DNA from: Helicobacter pylori NQ4053
Lineage (GTDB): Bacteria > Campylobacterota > Campylobacteria > Campylobacterales > Helicobacteraceae
NCBI RefSeq assembly: GCF_000274605.1
Contig: NZ_AKNV01000004.1
Coordinates: 124,001 to 188,000 of the forward strand
DNA length: 64,000 nt
Direction: 5' to 3'
Shown: positions 50,001-58,787 of the stretch, piece by piece
How the letters are laid out: the number at the start of each line of letters is the position of its first letter
Position numbering within the stretch: the stretch's first letter is position 1
Translations under genes and position numbers: made by a program
The notes under the pieces: generated by a model
The model's database searches: none
What the model was told of the DNA's origin: nothing
Seen by the model: only the letters and a program-made list of their open reading frames with translations

Positions 50001-50960
50001 AATTCTCGTTTAGTCAATCTCTCCAGGAGACACACCAACAATATTAACTCGTTCGCTCAACGCTTACAAGCTTTAAAAGGCCAGAGATTCGCTTCTTTAG
50101 AGAGTGCGGCAGAAGTGTTGTATCAATTTGCCCCTAAATATGAAAAACCCACCAATGTTTGGGCTAACGCTATTGGGGGAGCGAGCTTGAATAATGGCTC
50201 TAACGCTTCATTATATGGCACAAGTGCAGGCGTAGACGCTTACCTTAATGGGGAAGTGGAAGCCATTGTGGGCGGTTTTGGAAGCTATGGTTATAGCTCT
50301 TTTAGTAATCAAGCGAACTCTCTTAACTCTGGGGCTAATAACACTAATTTTGGCGTGTATAGCCGTATTTTTGCCAACCAGCATGAATTTGACTTTGAAG
50401 CTCAAGGGGCGCTAGGGAGCGATCAATCAAGCTTGAATTTCAAAAGCGCTCTACTGCGAGATTTGAATCAAAGCTATAATTACTTAGCCTATAGCGCTGC
50501 AGCAAGAGCGAGCTATGGTTATGACTTCGCGTTTTTTAGGAACGCTTTAGTGTTAAAACCAAGCGTGGGCGTGAGCTATAACCATTTAGGCTCAACCAAC
50601 TTTGAAAGCAACAGCACCAATAAAGCGGCTTTAAAAAATGGCGCGAGCAGTCAGCATTTATTCAACGCTAACGCTAATGTGGAAGCGCGCTATTATTATG
50701 GGGACACTTCATACTTCTATATGAACGCTGGAGTTTTACAAGAGTTCGCTCACTTTGGATCGAATGATGTGGCGTCTTTAAACACCTTTAAAATCAATGC
50801 CGCTCGCAGTCCTTTAAGCACCTATGCAAGAGCGATGATGGGTGGGGAATTGCAATTAGCTAAAGAAGTGTTTTTGAATTTGGGCGTGGTTTATTTGCAC
50901 AATTTGATTTCCAACGCAAGCCATTTCGCTTCCAATTTAGGAATGAGGTATAGTTTCTAA
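47087..50960 (+). pseudogene. vacA: vacuolating cytotoxin autotransporter, frameshifted (s1/m1 type)
   Basis: Secreted pore-forming toxin gene, broken early. The ATG (SD AAAGGAAG) opens a signal peptide ending PQESHA and the mature [14 protein letters not shown], the s1 form without the s2 insertion. At codon 62-63 an extra T (AGCTTGGGGGC, where the family reads AGCTGGGGGC) shifts the frame and translation ends after 72 residues. Beyond it everything is intact: p33/p55 with the m1-type mid-region ([13 protein letters not shown]), the linker, and the beta-barrel ending MRYSF. Removing one T restores a protein of about 1290 residues. No other lesion was seen. By position HP0887. Confidence 0.93.
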
Positions 50961-50971
50961 TACCAATCTAA

Positions 50972-50996
50972 AAACCCATGCTCAAAGCATGGGTTT
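50972..50996 (+). terminator. stem-loop after vacA
   Basis: AAACCCATGCT-CAA-AGCATGGGTTT, an 11-bp perfect stem 12 bp after the vacA stop and before the convergent fecE. The T run is only three bases, so a termination or mRNA-stabilising role is both possible. Confidence 0.65.
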
Positions 50997-51020
50997 GAAA
51001 TCTTACAAAACATTTAACCC

Positions 51021-51788
51021 CTACAACGCATACACGACAAGCTTATTATCATGCCAGATCGCTTCTAAGGGCGTGTCATAAAGCGCGCTTAAATTGTGTG
51101 AAGTCATAGCGATTGGCGTGGAAGCTTGCAAAAAAAGTTTTTTATCTTTGAGCATGACCACATGCGTGGAGTGCCTGGCAACCAAATTCGGGTCATGGAT
51201 ATTGACTAAAACGCTCAATTCTCGTTTTTTCATCTCATCTTTAATCGCATCAAAAAAAAGGGCTTGGTTTTTTAAATCTAAAGCGCTCGTAGGCTCATCT
51301 AATAACAATAAGGGCGTTCTTTGCAACAAGCTTCTGGCTAAAAGCACCATTTGCCTTTGACCCCCGGACAAATCGTTAATGCCTTGATCTTTTAAGGACT
51401 CTAAATCCAAGCGCTCTAAAACGCTAGTCGCTTCTTTAATGTGCTTGGCTTTAGGCATAGCGAACAGATTCAAATGCGTCGCTTTCCCCATTAAAACAAA
51501 ATCCAACACGCTGAAATTGAACGCATAATATTCCACTTGGGGGATATAAGCGATCAATTTGGCTTTTTCATAAGGCTTTAAGGGTAAAATATCTTTGTTA
51601 CACGCTTTAATTTCGGTTTCTTCTAAAGGCTTCAAAAGCCCTAAAAGGCATTTTAAAAGCGTGGTTTTACCCGATCCATTAGGCGCTAATATACTGGTAA
51701 TGCTGTTTTTTGGCACGCTAAAACTCAATTTATCCAAAATGAGTTTTTGAGAATATTTAAAGGATAGGTTTTTAACTTCTAAGACCAT
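51021..51788 (-). CDS. fecE: ABC transporter ATPase FecE
   Basis: ATPase of a FecCD-type metal-chelate importer. Walker A LAPNGSGKTTLLKCLLG, Q-loop YIPQVEYY, signature DLSGGQRQMVLLARSL, Walker B LLLLDEPTSALD and switch His in VNIHD. 255 residues from ATG; a GTG one codon earlier is possible. Named for iron dicitrate, but in Helicobacter the FecDE permease has been linked to nickel/cobalt import with CeuE binding proteins. No binding protein or receptor gene is adjacent. Overlaps the fecD stop. By position HP0888. Confidence 0.92.
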   Translation of the reverse strand: MVLEVKNLSFKYSQKLILDKLSFSVPKNSITSILAPNGSGKTTLLKCLLGLLKPLEETEIKACNKDILPLKPYEKAKLIAYIPQVEYYAFNFSVLDFVLMGKATHLNLFAMPKAKHIKEATSVLERLDLESLKDQGINDLSGGQRQMVLLARSLLQRTPLLLLDEPTSALDLKNQALFFDAIKDEMKKRELSVLVNIHDPNLVARHSTHVVMLKDKKLFLQASTPIAMTSHNLSALYDTPLEAIWHDNKLVVYAL

Positions 51789-52768
51789 CACACCCCCCTA
51801 GTCCTGAATAAAAGCCATAAGAAGAAAGGCGCTCCTAAAACGCTTGTCGCAATGCCTACCGGTAAATCATAGGGGGTAATGGTTTTAGCCACCACATCCG
51901 CTAAAAGCAAGAAAAACGCTCCCATTAACAAAGAGCTTAAAAGCAGTTTTTGTAAATTCGCCCCAAAAAACAACCTAGCCACATGCGGAATGACCAACCC
52001 AATCCAGCCGATCGTGCCGGACACGCTCACCGCTAAAGCGCTCGCAACGCTCACGCACACCAAACAAAGCGATCGCAACAGCACCGGATTAATCCCCAAA
52101 CTCAAACTTTGTGCATCGCTCAAGCTCAATAAATTGATGCGCCACCTTAACAAAAAGAGCGGGATAAAGCCCAAAGATAGCCCTATGAAAGCGATCAAGC
52201 AATCCTTATAACTGCTCAAAGACAAGCTCCCTAAAAGCCACACGACAATCGCTTGCGCTTTTTGGGGGATCACAAAGAATTTGATCGCTCCGGCTAAAGC
52301 GCTTAAAAACGCGCTCAACACCACCCCTGAAAGCACCAACGAAAGGACGGAATTGCCTAAAACCCTATTCATCGCCAAAACAGCAAGGCTGGCCAAAATC
52401 GCCCCAAAAAACGCTAAAATCGCAATGTTAGACTCCACTACCGCTATCGCCATCGCCACGCCTAGCATCGCCCCGCTAGAAATCCCTAATAAAAAGGGAT
52501 CCACTAAGGGGTTTCTAAAAATCGTTTGCATCACCACCCCACTCCCGGACAAACTCGCCCCCACTAAAAGCGCTAAAATCACTCGTGGTAATCGTATTTC
52601 TAAAATAATAACACTTAAAGAGCTCAGTTCTTCATTGTGCAAAAAGTGGTTTTTCACATTAAGGCACACTTCTTGCCATTCTTCCAAACTCAAGGACTCC
52701 CCTCCAAACAACAGCACCACCACCGCTAAAATCACGCAAGCTAATGCAATATGATAGGTTTTAAGCAT
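51788..52768 (-). CDS. fecD: FecCD-type ABC transporter permease FecD
   Basis: Inner-membrane permease with about nine to ten hydrophobic segments in 326 residues. Family words: [59 protein letters not shown] (coupling region) and [23 protein letters not shown] start inside the end of the SDR gene (8-nt overlap). Pairs with FecE. By position HP0889. Confidence 0.93.
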   Translation of the reverse strand: MLKTYHIALACVILAVVVLLFGGESLSLEEWQEVCLNVKNHFLHNEELSSLSVIILEIRLPRVILALLVGASLSGSGVVMQTIFRNPLVDPFLLGISSGAMLGVAMAIAVVESNIAILAFFGAILASLAVLAMNRVLGNSVLSLVLSGVVLSAFLSALAGAIKFFVIPQKAQAIVVWLLGSLSLSSYKDCLIAFIGLSLGFIPLFLLRWRINLLSLSDAQSLSLGINPVLLRSLCLVCVSVASALAVSVSGTIGWIGLVIPHVARLFFGANLQKLLLSSLLMGAFFLLLADVVAKTITPYDLPVGIATSVLGAPFFLWLLFRTRGV

Positions 52769-53615
52769 CACGCTTCCTTTTAAGAACGATTAATCTGAAC
52801 AAAGAATCATACCAACTACTCGGGAGGATTTGATACAACGCCAACAACAATTGGGTTTTTAAGCCGATCAAATAGCGAGCCTTGATTTTTTGACTCATGC
52901 TAAGAAAAACGATTTTTTGCGCCACGGCTTTAGGGCTTAGGGCGTTTTGATACACGCCAGAATAAAAGCTTTTAGCCGCATTCACTTCTAACGCATAAAG
53001 GCTATCTTCGCTCTCAAAATTCTCAACTGAAAAAGCGGTTTTTTCCCAATTGCTTTTCACTGGGCCTGGCTCAATCAAACACACTTGAACGTTAAAGGGT
53101 TTAAGCTCTAAACGCAAGGCATCGCTATAAGCCTCTAAGGCATGCTTACTCGCGCTGTAATGGCCTAAAAAGAGCATGCTCACACGCCCTGCTATGGAAG
53201 AAAGGTTAAAAATCTTAGAATGGGGCTTGTTTTTTAATAAGGGCAAACAAAGTTGCACCACTTCACAAAGGGCGAAAAAATTCACGCCAAATTGCTTTTT
53301 AACCTCTTCAATAGGCGTGTCTTCTACGCTCCCAAACACCCCATAACCAGCAGAATTGATCAAAACATCGCAATGATCTTCTTTAGCGCTGATGTTTAAA
53401 AACACTTCTTTTAAAGCGTTAGAATCGCTCACATCAATATCAACGCTCTCGCACAACGCATGGTTTAACGCTACGCACAAAGTCGCATGCCTAGAGAGCG
53501 CATAGACCTTATAGCCTTGATCTAACAGCATTAACGCGCACTCTAACCCAATCCCAGAACTCGCCCCAGTGATAACCGCCACCTTTTGGCTTTCTTTTTT
53601 CTCTCCAACGCCCAT
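52761..53615 (-). CDS. short-chain dehydrogenase/reductase
   Basis: Classical SDR of 284 residues: cofactor loop [29 protein letters not shown], catalytic Ser in [11 protein letters not shown], and [19 protein letters not shown] with Tyr/Lys. The C-terminal 40 residues are hydrophobic and basic ([17 protein letters not shown]), possibly membrane-associated. Substrate is not deducible. Heads the minus-strand group with fecD and fecE, the overlap suggesting one mRNA rather than shared function. By position HP0890. Confidence 0.85.
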   Translation of the reverse strand: MGVGEKKESQKVAVITGASSGIGLECALMLLDQGYKVYALSRHATLCVALNHALCESVDIDVSDSNALKEVFLNISAKEDHCDVLINSAGYGVFGSVEDTPIEEVKKQFGVNFFALCEVVQLCLPLLKNKPHSKIFNLSSIAGRVSMLFLGHYSASKHALEAYSDALRLELKPFNVQVCLIEPGPVKSNWEKTAFSVENFESEDSLYALEVNAAKSFYSGVYQNALSPKAVAQKIVFLSMSQKIKARYLIGLKTQLLLALYQILPSSWYDSLFRLIVLKRKRDA

Positions 53616-53754
53616 TATTTAACGCCAACCCTCTTATTATTTTTATAATTCCTCTAATATTCACTTAATATTACTTAATTTTGACTAATATATAGTTCTT
53701 GGAATGTTTTTTACAAAAGACATTTTTAACACCAATTTTAATCAAGGAGAAACA

Positions 53755-54279
53755 ATGCCTCAAATACAATCATCGCATTCTAGCCATTTTGATTTTACTA
53801 TAGACACAGCGGATCGCACTAAATTATTGATGAGCTATTTAGTCGTGCCTACAACCGCTAATTTCAACAATGTCATGCATGGGGGGGAATTATTGAGTTT
53901 GTTGGATAAAGTGGCTTATGTGTGTTCGACTCGTTATTGCGCTAAAGGAACGGTCACTTTAAGCGTGGATGGGGTTACTTTTAAATACCCCATTCCTGTA
54001 GGGAATTTGCTCACTTTTTTAGCCAGCATCAATTACGTGGGCAACACCTCGTGCGAAGTGGGGATTAAGGTTTTGAGCGAAGATATTAAAACTCGTGAAA
54101 TCACGCACACCAATTCATGCTATTTCACGATGGTGGCTGTAGAAAATGGCAAACCCACCCCCATGCCTAAATACGAGCCTAAAACAGAGGTTGAAATCCG
54201 CCGCTATGAAGGGGCTTTGAAGCGTAAAGAAATGCGCACACGAGGGTATTTAAAAAGCGGCAAACACGAGAATATTTAA
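53755..54279 (+). CDS. hotdog-fold acyl-CoA thioesterase (YciA-like)
   Basis: Hydrolyses acyl-CoA. Hotdog signature NNVMHGGELLSLLDKVAYVC with the catalytic Asp, then VTLSVDGVTFKYPIPVGNLL. The start giving MPQIQSS is chosen because AAGGAG lies 6 nt before it; an in-frame ATG 17 codons earlier has none. 174 residues, typical of YciA-type hexameric enzymes. A G7 run (53881-53887) falls in the active-site region; the frame is intact. By position HP0891. Divergent from the SDR gene, with an AT-rich 140-bp gap. Confidence 0.85.
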   Translation: MPQIQSSHSSHFDFTIDTADRTKLLMSYLVVPTTANFNNVMHGGELLSLLDKVAYVCSTRYCAKGTVTLSVDGVTFKYPIPVGNLLTFLASINYVGNTSCEVGIKVLSEDIKTREITHTNSCYFTMVAVENGKPTPMPKYEPKTEVEIRRYEGALKRKEMRTRGYLKSGKHENI

Positions 54280-54383
54280 AAAATAAAAAAGCGTGATCGG
54301 TGTTTTACCCCTGAATTTTATCCCTAAAAAGGGGTAGTTGGTTTGAGCGGTTAGTTTAAGCGTTATTAAGTTGTGTGGGTGGG

Positions 54384-54655
54384 TTAAAACAGCTCGCTAT
54401 GACTGCCTAACCTTAACAAAAAGAGGGTGTTTTTTGGTTTTTTAATTTGATAGACAAGCAATAAATCCGGTTTTAGGTGCATTCCCTAAAATCTTTTAAA
54501 GTGCCTTTGAGTGGGTGGTCTTTGTATTTGGGAGCTAGGGGTTGCTCTGTGGCTAAATTTCCAACCACTTTATACAAAAGCTTTAAATCAAACCCGTTTT
54601 TAACAAGAATTTTAAGATCCTTATCAAATTTTTTACTGGTTTCAATTGTCAGCAT
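54384..54655 (-). pseudogene. YafQ-like toxin (HP0892 type), frameshifted
   Basis: RelE/YafQ-family mRNA interferase of the module HP0892-HP0893. The first 59 codons are normal (MLTIETSKKFDKDLKILVKN ... LKDFREC), then a missing base near 54479 gives a stop after ECT. Adding one C restores the rest exactly: CHLKPDLLLVYQIK ... LLRLGSHSELF, including the catalytic His in GSHSELF. The truncated form lacks the active site and should be non-toxic. It lies 13 bp after the intact antitoxin gene on the same strand. Confidence 0.88.
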
Positions 54656-54668
54656 TTTTAAATCTTAT

Positions 54669-54959
54669 TTACAAGTTTTCACAATGTTTTTTAAAATCCT
54701 CTATGCTTTTAAAACAAAAGTGGTTCTTTGTATCTTTAGCCCTTGCTAAGATTTCTCGCTCTTCTTCTATGGTGTATCCGTTTTCGGTTAAATGGAGTGC
54801 TTTAAATTGGAGCGCTTTTTTGATTCTTTGTTTTTGAGCTTGGATTTCCTTCAATTTTTCTAACGCTCTTTTTTGTTTGGTCTTGATAGAATTTAAAAAG
54901 TTAAAAAGCTGTTTTTCGCTGTATTGGGTGTAGTCTTTTTCTGCGGTGGTGTTAGGCAT
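54669..54959 (-). CDS. antitoxin of the HP0892-HP0893 module
   Basis: 96 residues: a helical, charged protein beginning MPNTTAEKDYTQYSEKQLFN, with a coiled N-terminal part and a C-terminal toxin-wrapping region (IEDFKKHCENL). It matches HP0893, whose product neutralises the YafQ-like HP0892. A TATAAT box lies about 30 bp upstream in a segment shared with the second module. Intact although its toxin is broken. Confidence 0.85.
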   Translation of the reverse strand: MPNTTAEKDYTQYSEKQLFNFLNSIKTKQKRALEKLKEIQAQKQRIKKALQFKALHLTENGYTIEEEREILARAKDTKNHFCFKSIEDFKKHCENL

Positions 54960-54988
54960 GCTTATTCCTTTTTTAAAAATATCAGCTC

Positions 54989-54994
54989 ATTATA
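54989..54994 (-). promoter_or_regulatory. -10 (TATAAT) of the first toxin-antitoxin module
   Basis: TATAAT inside CTTGTGCTATAATGAGCTGAT on the minus strand, 30 bp before the antitoxin ATG. The same segment, with small changes, precedes the second antitoxin. Confidence 0.6.
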
Positions 54995-55037
54995 GCACAA
55001 GCGATTTGGTTTAAGCATTATAAGGGGTTTGGGTGGA

Positions 55038-55116
55038 TTAAAACAACTCGCTATGACTGCCTAGTCTTACTAAAAAAGCGTTGCTTTCCACTCCATAAGT
55101 GCCAAAAATTTTAAAA
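55038..55116 (-). pseudogene. tail remnant of a second YafQ-like toxin
   Basis: The frame FGTYGVESNAFLVRLGSHSE ends LF and TAA, reproducing the C-terminus of the YafQ-like toxins (RLGSHSELF). The rest of the toxin gene is absent; vapD sequence stands in its place just upstream. The flanking DNA downstream of the stop also matches that after the first toxin, so this was a tandem second module (HP0894 position). Confidence 0.75.
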
Positions 55117-55129
55117 ATTTGGCTAAACA

Positions 55130-55415
55130 CTAGGATTTCACAATCTCAGTAAAATCGCTAAAGTCCTCTACCTTAAACGCTCTAATATCCCTAACAGACT
55201 TTTTAAACCACTCAATTTGAGAAAGTTTATTGATCGCTTTATAGACTTGCACTAGAGTGTTTTCTTTAGAATAATTAACATAAACGCTCCCTTGAGTGTT
55301 TTCAAACCCTAATAGCTCTAATTCTTGCCTTAAATCATCATAGGCTTTATTGTAGGGTTCTTCCGTATTCTTTTTTTAAAATCTCAATCTTTAAATCAAA
55401 CGCTAGAGCATATAT
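55130..55415 (-). pseudogene. vapD: vapD, virulence-associated endoribonuclease, broken twice
   Basis: VapD is a Cas2-like endoribonuclease (HP0315 in strain 26695). The frame [17 protein letters not shown] then, after one extra A near 55361, [20 protein letters not shown] ... [20 protein letters not shown] ... [11 protein letters not shown] matches it almost residue for residue. The codon where ATG is expected reads ATA, and the +1 insertion truncates the product after 23 codons, so it cannot make VapD. It overlaps the 3' end of the upstream antitoxin gene by 20 bp, as a toxin gene coupled to it would. Confidence 0.88.
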
Positions 55416-55785
55416 TTTCAAAACCTTTACCATTTTCTCTTTTTAACTCGTTTGTAAGATCATCTAAACTATCAATTTGAGTGAGATTAACCCCATTTAA
55501 CGCATCTCTCATGGCTTGTTGCGTTTGAATGTTTGGGATCTTGCGCCCCAAACAACAATCTCTTTTATCATCAAAAGCTTGGCTGATTTTTTGCAAGAGT
55601 TCATTTAATGCGTCTATTTTATCCTTAAAGTTTTGATCCCTTTTTTCCAATTCTTTAGCCATTTTTTCTTTAAAAGAAACTCTATCATTTTGCATCTTTT
55701 TGATTTTTTGCTCTAATTGATGGATTAAATTAAAAAGCTGTTTTTCGCTGTATTGGGTGTAATCTTTGTTGGTGGTGTTTGGCAT
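55396..55785 (-). CDS. antitoxin of the second module (HP0895/HP0316 type)
   Basis: 129 residues, opening MPNTTNKDYTQYSEKQLFNL like the first antitoxin, then coiled coil (KMQNDRVSFKEKMAKELEKR) and a variable tail (DDLTNELKRENGKGFENI). Homologues precede either the YafQ-like HP0894 or vapD HP0315, from memory. Its end overlaps vapD here. Intact and with its own TATAAT promoter. Confidence 0.85.
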   Translation of the reverse strand: MPNTTNKDYTQYSEKQLFNLIHQLEQKIKKMQNDRVSFKEKMAKELEKRDQNFKDKIDALNELLQKISQAFDDKRDCCLGRKIPNIQTQQAMRDALNGVNLTQIDSLDDLTNELKRENGKGFENICSSV

Positions 55786-55816
55786 ATTTATTCCTTTTAA
55801 AATATAAGATCAGTTC

Positions 55817-55822
55817 ATTATA
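55817..55822 (-). promoter_or_regulatory. -10 (TATAAT) of the second toxin-antitoxin module
   Basis: TATAAT in GCTTGTGCTATAATGAACTG, 32 bp before the antitoxin ATG and nearly identical to the box of the first module. Confidence 0.6.
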
Positions 55823-56414
55823 GCACAAGCGATAGAGTGGGATAAACTAGAAATCAAAACTTAAAGATTGAAAAGCGGATTGGGAAGTTAATGAAAAAAT
55901 TAAAGATCAAAAGATTAAAAAGAAGCGGATTGAAAAATCAGTGAAAAGATTAAAAGATCTTTTAAGTAAAAAATTTTAAAAAGTTTAAAAGAATAAAAGT
56001 TCTGTGAGTGAAAAATAATCGTTTTAGATTTGATTTTATAATAAACTCATTTTATTGAGTTTTATTTTATTAAAGAGATAGGAAGCATTTGAAATCATTC
56101 TCCCCCTTTTAACCCTACTAAATCCCCCTAAAGAACGCTTTTTTAAAAACCTTAACTTAGCGTCAAGTTTTCTACTAAATAATCACTAAAAACGCTAAAA
56201 AGGATTTTTCATCAAAATCCCCAAAAAACTCAAAGATTAAAAAGCGAAAGCAGTGGGGATCAGCAAAAAGAAAAAGATCAAACCCCCCAAAAAAAGAAAG
56301 TTTAAAAAAGAAATCCCTTAAAAAAGAGAATTTAAAAAGAAACCCATTAAAAAGAGAATTCAAAAACAAAGGCTTCAAAAAATTAAACCCCTCCAAAACA
56401 AAGGGTTTAAAAAG

Positions 56415-56449
56415 AAACCCCTTAAAAAGGGAGTTTCACAAAGGGGTTT
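56415..56449 (-). terminator. stem-loop terminator after babA
   Basis: On the minus strand AAACCCCTT and AAGGGGTTT are 9-bp inverted arms with a 17-nt loop, followed by CTTTTTAAA. It starts 12 bp after the babA stop. Confidence 0.6.
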
Positions 56450-56460
56450 AATGCGAGCTT

Positions 56461-58695
56461 TTAGTAAGCGAACACGTAATTCAAATACACGCTATAGAGT
56501 CTGCGGTATTTGAGTTCGGCCCCCATGAAGGAATAGTAGTTCGTGTTAATGGTGGGGATTTTAAGCCCTAACTCAATCCCATGCTGAGCCACATGATCGC
56601 TGCCTTTTTTCTTAGATCTGGCTAAATTCATCCTCACTCCCATGTTGAATAAGAATTGGAAATTCGCCACATTCAGTTTAGCGTTATAGACATTATTCAC
56701 GGTGGCTAAATTCACATACTCAGAATTAAGCCATGAAGTGCCGGCTAACGCAATGCCTCCAAAAAGCCCCACAGAAAGCTTGTTGTTTTTGCCTAAGAAA
56801 TTGGTGGCTTTATCGTTGATGAAGTTATAGAGGGCGTCCGCTCCAAAGCCATAAGTCCACACATCAGAAGCTGAGTTGAAAAAGCTGGATTTAATAAACG
56901 CATGGTTGTAATCAAAAAAGCCGTAGTATCTTGCGCCCCACTTTCTTTTTTGGCCAAAAAATTGTTTGTAGCCCACTTGAATACCGATCCCATTCATCGC
57001 GCCGTTGTTGGTTTGAGAGCTGACGATGCCCACTTTCCTAAAGGGGTTACGCCCTAACTCTTGGTTGATGGTTTGGATTTGGTTGTAAGAATTTTGATTC
57101 AAGTAGTAGTTGGTTTCTATGCCTTGCGGGCTATAGGGGTTATTCTTTTTGCTCACCGCATTTTGCAAGCTTTGCGCGTTAGGGATGCTAGAGAGCGCAG
57201 TAGTGATGCTGTTATAGGTGTTGCCCAATTCGCTGTATCTGGATTTGAAATTCACCAAAGTGTCAGCGATGTTTTCGGCTTGCTGTATCTGCTGTTCTTG
57301 AGTGCCAAAATGAGCGATGCTGTTGGTTAAATTCGTTATGGTTTCTTGCACATACGCGCAACCGGAAGCGAAAGTTTGAGTGGTAACTGTGCCAGGAGCT
57401 GAACCTTGTGTGCCACTAGTGCCAGCTGTTGAGGGGTTGTTGCATGTGGCTAAAAAGCCTGTAACAAAATTTTTAAAATTCCCGCTAAGATTTTCTGGGT
57501 TAATGGCTTGCCCCACTTGATGGGATAAATCAAGCATTTTGGCTTGCGCGCTAGCGTTAGCGAGCATGCCTTGCGCAAAGCTAGCGTCTGTGAAAGGGTT
57601 GAAAGGCTTGCCATTATTACCACCCACTTGAGCGGATTGTTCATTGCTGTTAATAACGCTCGTTTGATTGACAAGCTCTTGCGCGTCCGTGATCATCTTT
57701 TGGATCGCGCTGATCTCTTGTGAAAAAGCACCGCATATTTTCCCAGTAGTAGTAGAGAATTTTGGGGCATTAGCCTCATTACTATTATTAGCATGGAAAT
57801 ACGGGCATGCTTCGTTGATGGTGTTGATGAGCGTGCTCGCTTGCGCTAAGAGCGCTTGAGCGCTATCAGGCACACCCTCTAATTTGTTAGTGATTTTGGT
57901 GTAGGAGACATGTAATGTGTTACCACTCGCTGTGCTATCAACCACTTTTGAACTGATCGTGGTGGTTACGCTTTTGCCGTCTATGGTTTGGGTTTTAGTC
58001 GCGGTTCTGTTATTTTGTTGGTTCGCTCCTGTTGCTTCGGGACTGCAGTTGTTATTCCCCTCCCCTGAGCATGTGTAAGTATAGGTTACATCAACCTTTC
58101 CGTTGTTTTCTTTGAGCGCTGGCAAGCCTTTTTTTAAAGCCGTTTGGAGGATTTGGTAGGCTTCGTTAAGTTTTTTGAAATTCTCAATGCTCATAGGACC
58201 GTAGTATCCAGGCGTATACCCGTTCAAAGAACAGGTGATGGAAGTGGATTGATACCCTGGCTCGTTGTTGAAGATGGTGGTTGAAGAGGTGCTTTTTTGA
58301 CCATTGGCGTTACCCCCGCATTGCGTCACATAGCCTAAGACATTCCAAAACCCTACCGCCGCATTGATCGCTAAAAGCACGGCTTGATACGCCGGGGAGT
58401 TGGTTTTATCGCCGATCAAATTCTTCGCGCTCGCGCCCAGATTTTCACGCGCCGCATTGATCGCGCTCGGATCAGAGGCCAATTGGATGAAGGTGTTTAA
58501 TTTGCTGTATCTGGTTAAAAGCTTGCTCAAGTTTTCATAGTTGTCTGAAAGCTGTTGGATGCCTTTGGTGTTTGACACCATTTGAGCGGCTTCACCGATT
58601 TGATAGCCCGCACTCATGTAAAAGCCGTCGTCTTCAGCGCTCAAAGTGGAAACCAAAAGCGAGCCTAAAGTTAATGAAAGGATGTGTTTTTTCAT
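56461..58695 (-). CDS. babA: Lewis b-binding adhesin BabA (locus A, next to hypD)
   Basis: Outer-membrane adhesin for fucosylated H1/Lewis b blood-group glycans. The signal MKKHILSLTLGSLLVSTLSA is the babA form; babB has a CT-repeat signal. The mature EDDGFYMSAGYQIGEAAQMV follows. The extracellular head spans about residues 30-460 with Cys pairs (TQCGGNANG, TCSLNGY, CSGEGNNNC, ACPYFHA/KICGAF, ATCNN/SGCAY). The last 250 residues are barrel, identical in style to other Bab/Hop proteins, ending YLNYVFAY. The start is the ATG with AGGAG upstream; 744 residues, intact. Corresponds to the HP0896 locus, which holds babB in strain 26695 and babA in J99 (memory). Confidence 0.92.
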   Translation of the reverse strand: MKKHILSLTLGSLLVSTLSAEDDGFYMSAGYQIGEAAQMVSNTKGIQQLSDNYENLSKLLTRYSKLNTFIQLASDPSAINAARENLGASAKNLIGDKTNSPAYQAVLLAINAAVGFWNVLGYVTQCGGNANGQKSTSSTTIFNNEPGYQSTSITCSLNGYTPGYYGPMSIENFKKLNEAYQILQTALKKGLPALKENNGKVDVTYTYTCSGEGNNNCSPEATGANQQNNRTATKTQTIDGKSVTTTISSKVVDSTASGNTLHVSYTKITNKLEGVPDSAQALLAQASTLINTINEACPYFHANNSNEANAPKFSTTTGKICGAFSQEISAIQKMITDAQELVNQTSVINSNEQSAQVGGNNGKPFNPFTDASFAQGMLANASAQAKMLDLSHQVGQAINPENLSGNFKNFVTGFLATCNNPSTAGTSGTQGSAPGTVTTQTFASGCAYVQETITNLTNSIAHFGTQEQQIQQAENIADTLVNFKSRYSELGNTYNSITTALSSIPNAQSLQNAVSKKNNPYSPQGIETNYYLNQNSYNQIQTINQELGRNPFRKVGIVSSQTNNGAMNGIGIQVGYKQFFGQKRKWGARYYGFFDYNHAFIKSSFFNSASDVWTYGFGADALYNFINDKATNFLGKNNKLSVGLFGGIALAGTSWLNSEYVNLATVNNVYNAKLNVANFQFLFNMGVRMNLARSKKKGSDHVAQHGIELGLKIPTINTNYYSFMGAELKYRRLYSVYLNYVFAY

Positions 58696-58761
58696 GTTTC
58701 TCCTTTTAAATTGAATTGTAGTATTAGGGATTTCATACATTCATTAGAATGTATTTAAGGC

Positions 58762-58767
58762 ATTATA
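58762..58767 (-). promoter_or_regulatory. -10 (TATAAT) of babA
   Basis: TATAAT on the minus strand about 67 bp before the babA start, with a homopolymer tract directly upstream where the spacer/-35 lies. Confidence 0.65.
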
Positions 58768-58778
58768 GCATAAAAGCG

Positions 58779-58787
58779 TTTTTTTTT
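58779..58787 (-). repeat. poly-A(9) tract in the babA promoter
   Basis: Nine A on the coding strand, between the -10 and the expected -35. Length change of this tract is a known way by which H. pylori adjusts babA transcription. Confidence 0.75.

Larger units (their letters stand above)
55786..56460. other. 675-bp non-coding region between the antitoxin and babA, with ~31-bp repeats
   Basis: AT-rich; no convincing gene on either strand. 56100-56150 (CTCCCCCTTTTAACCC, AAATCCCCCTAAAGAACG) resembles a segment upstream of babA (58940-58990), so bab-flanking DNA is repeated on both sides. From 56301 the plus strand is almost pure purine plus C with three imperfect copies of TTTAAAAAGAAACCCcTTAA-type units (56301-56330, 56331-56361, 56406-56437). 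A 73-codon minus frame here is Phe/Leu low-complexity and not credible. Confidence 0.65.

Noticed and set aside
56175..56396. 73-codon minus-strand frame rich in Phe and Leu
   Set aside because: Low-complexity product of the purine-rich repeats downstream of babA; no SD.
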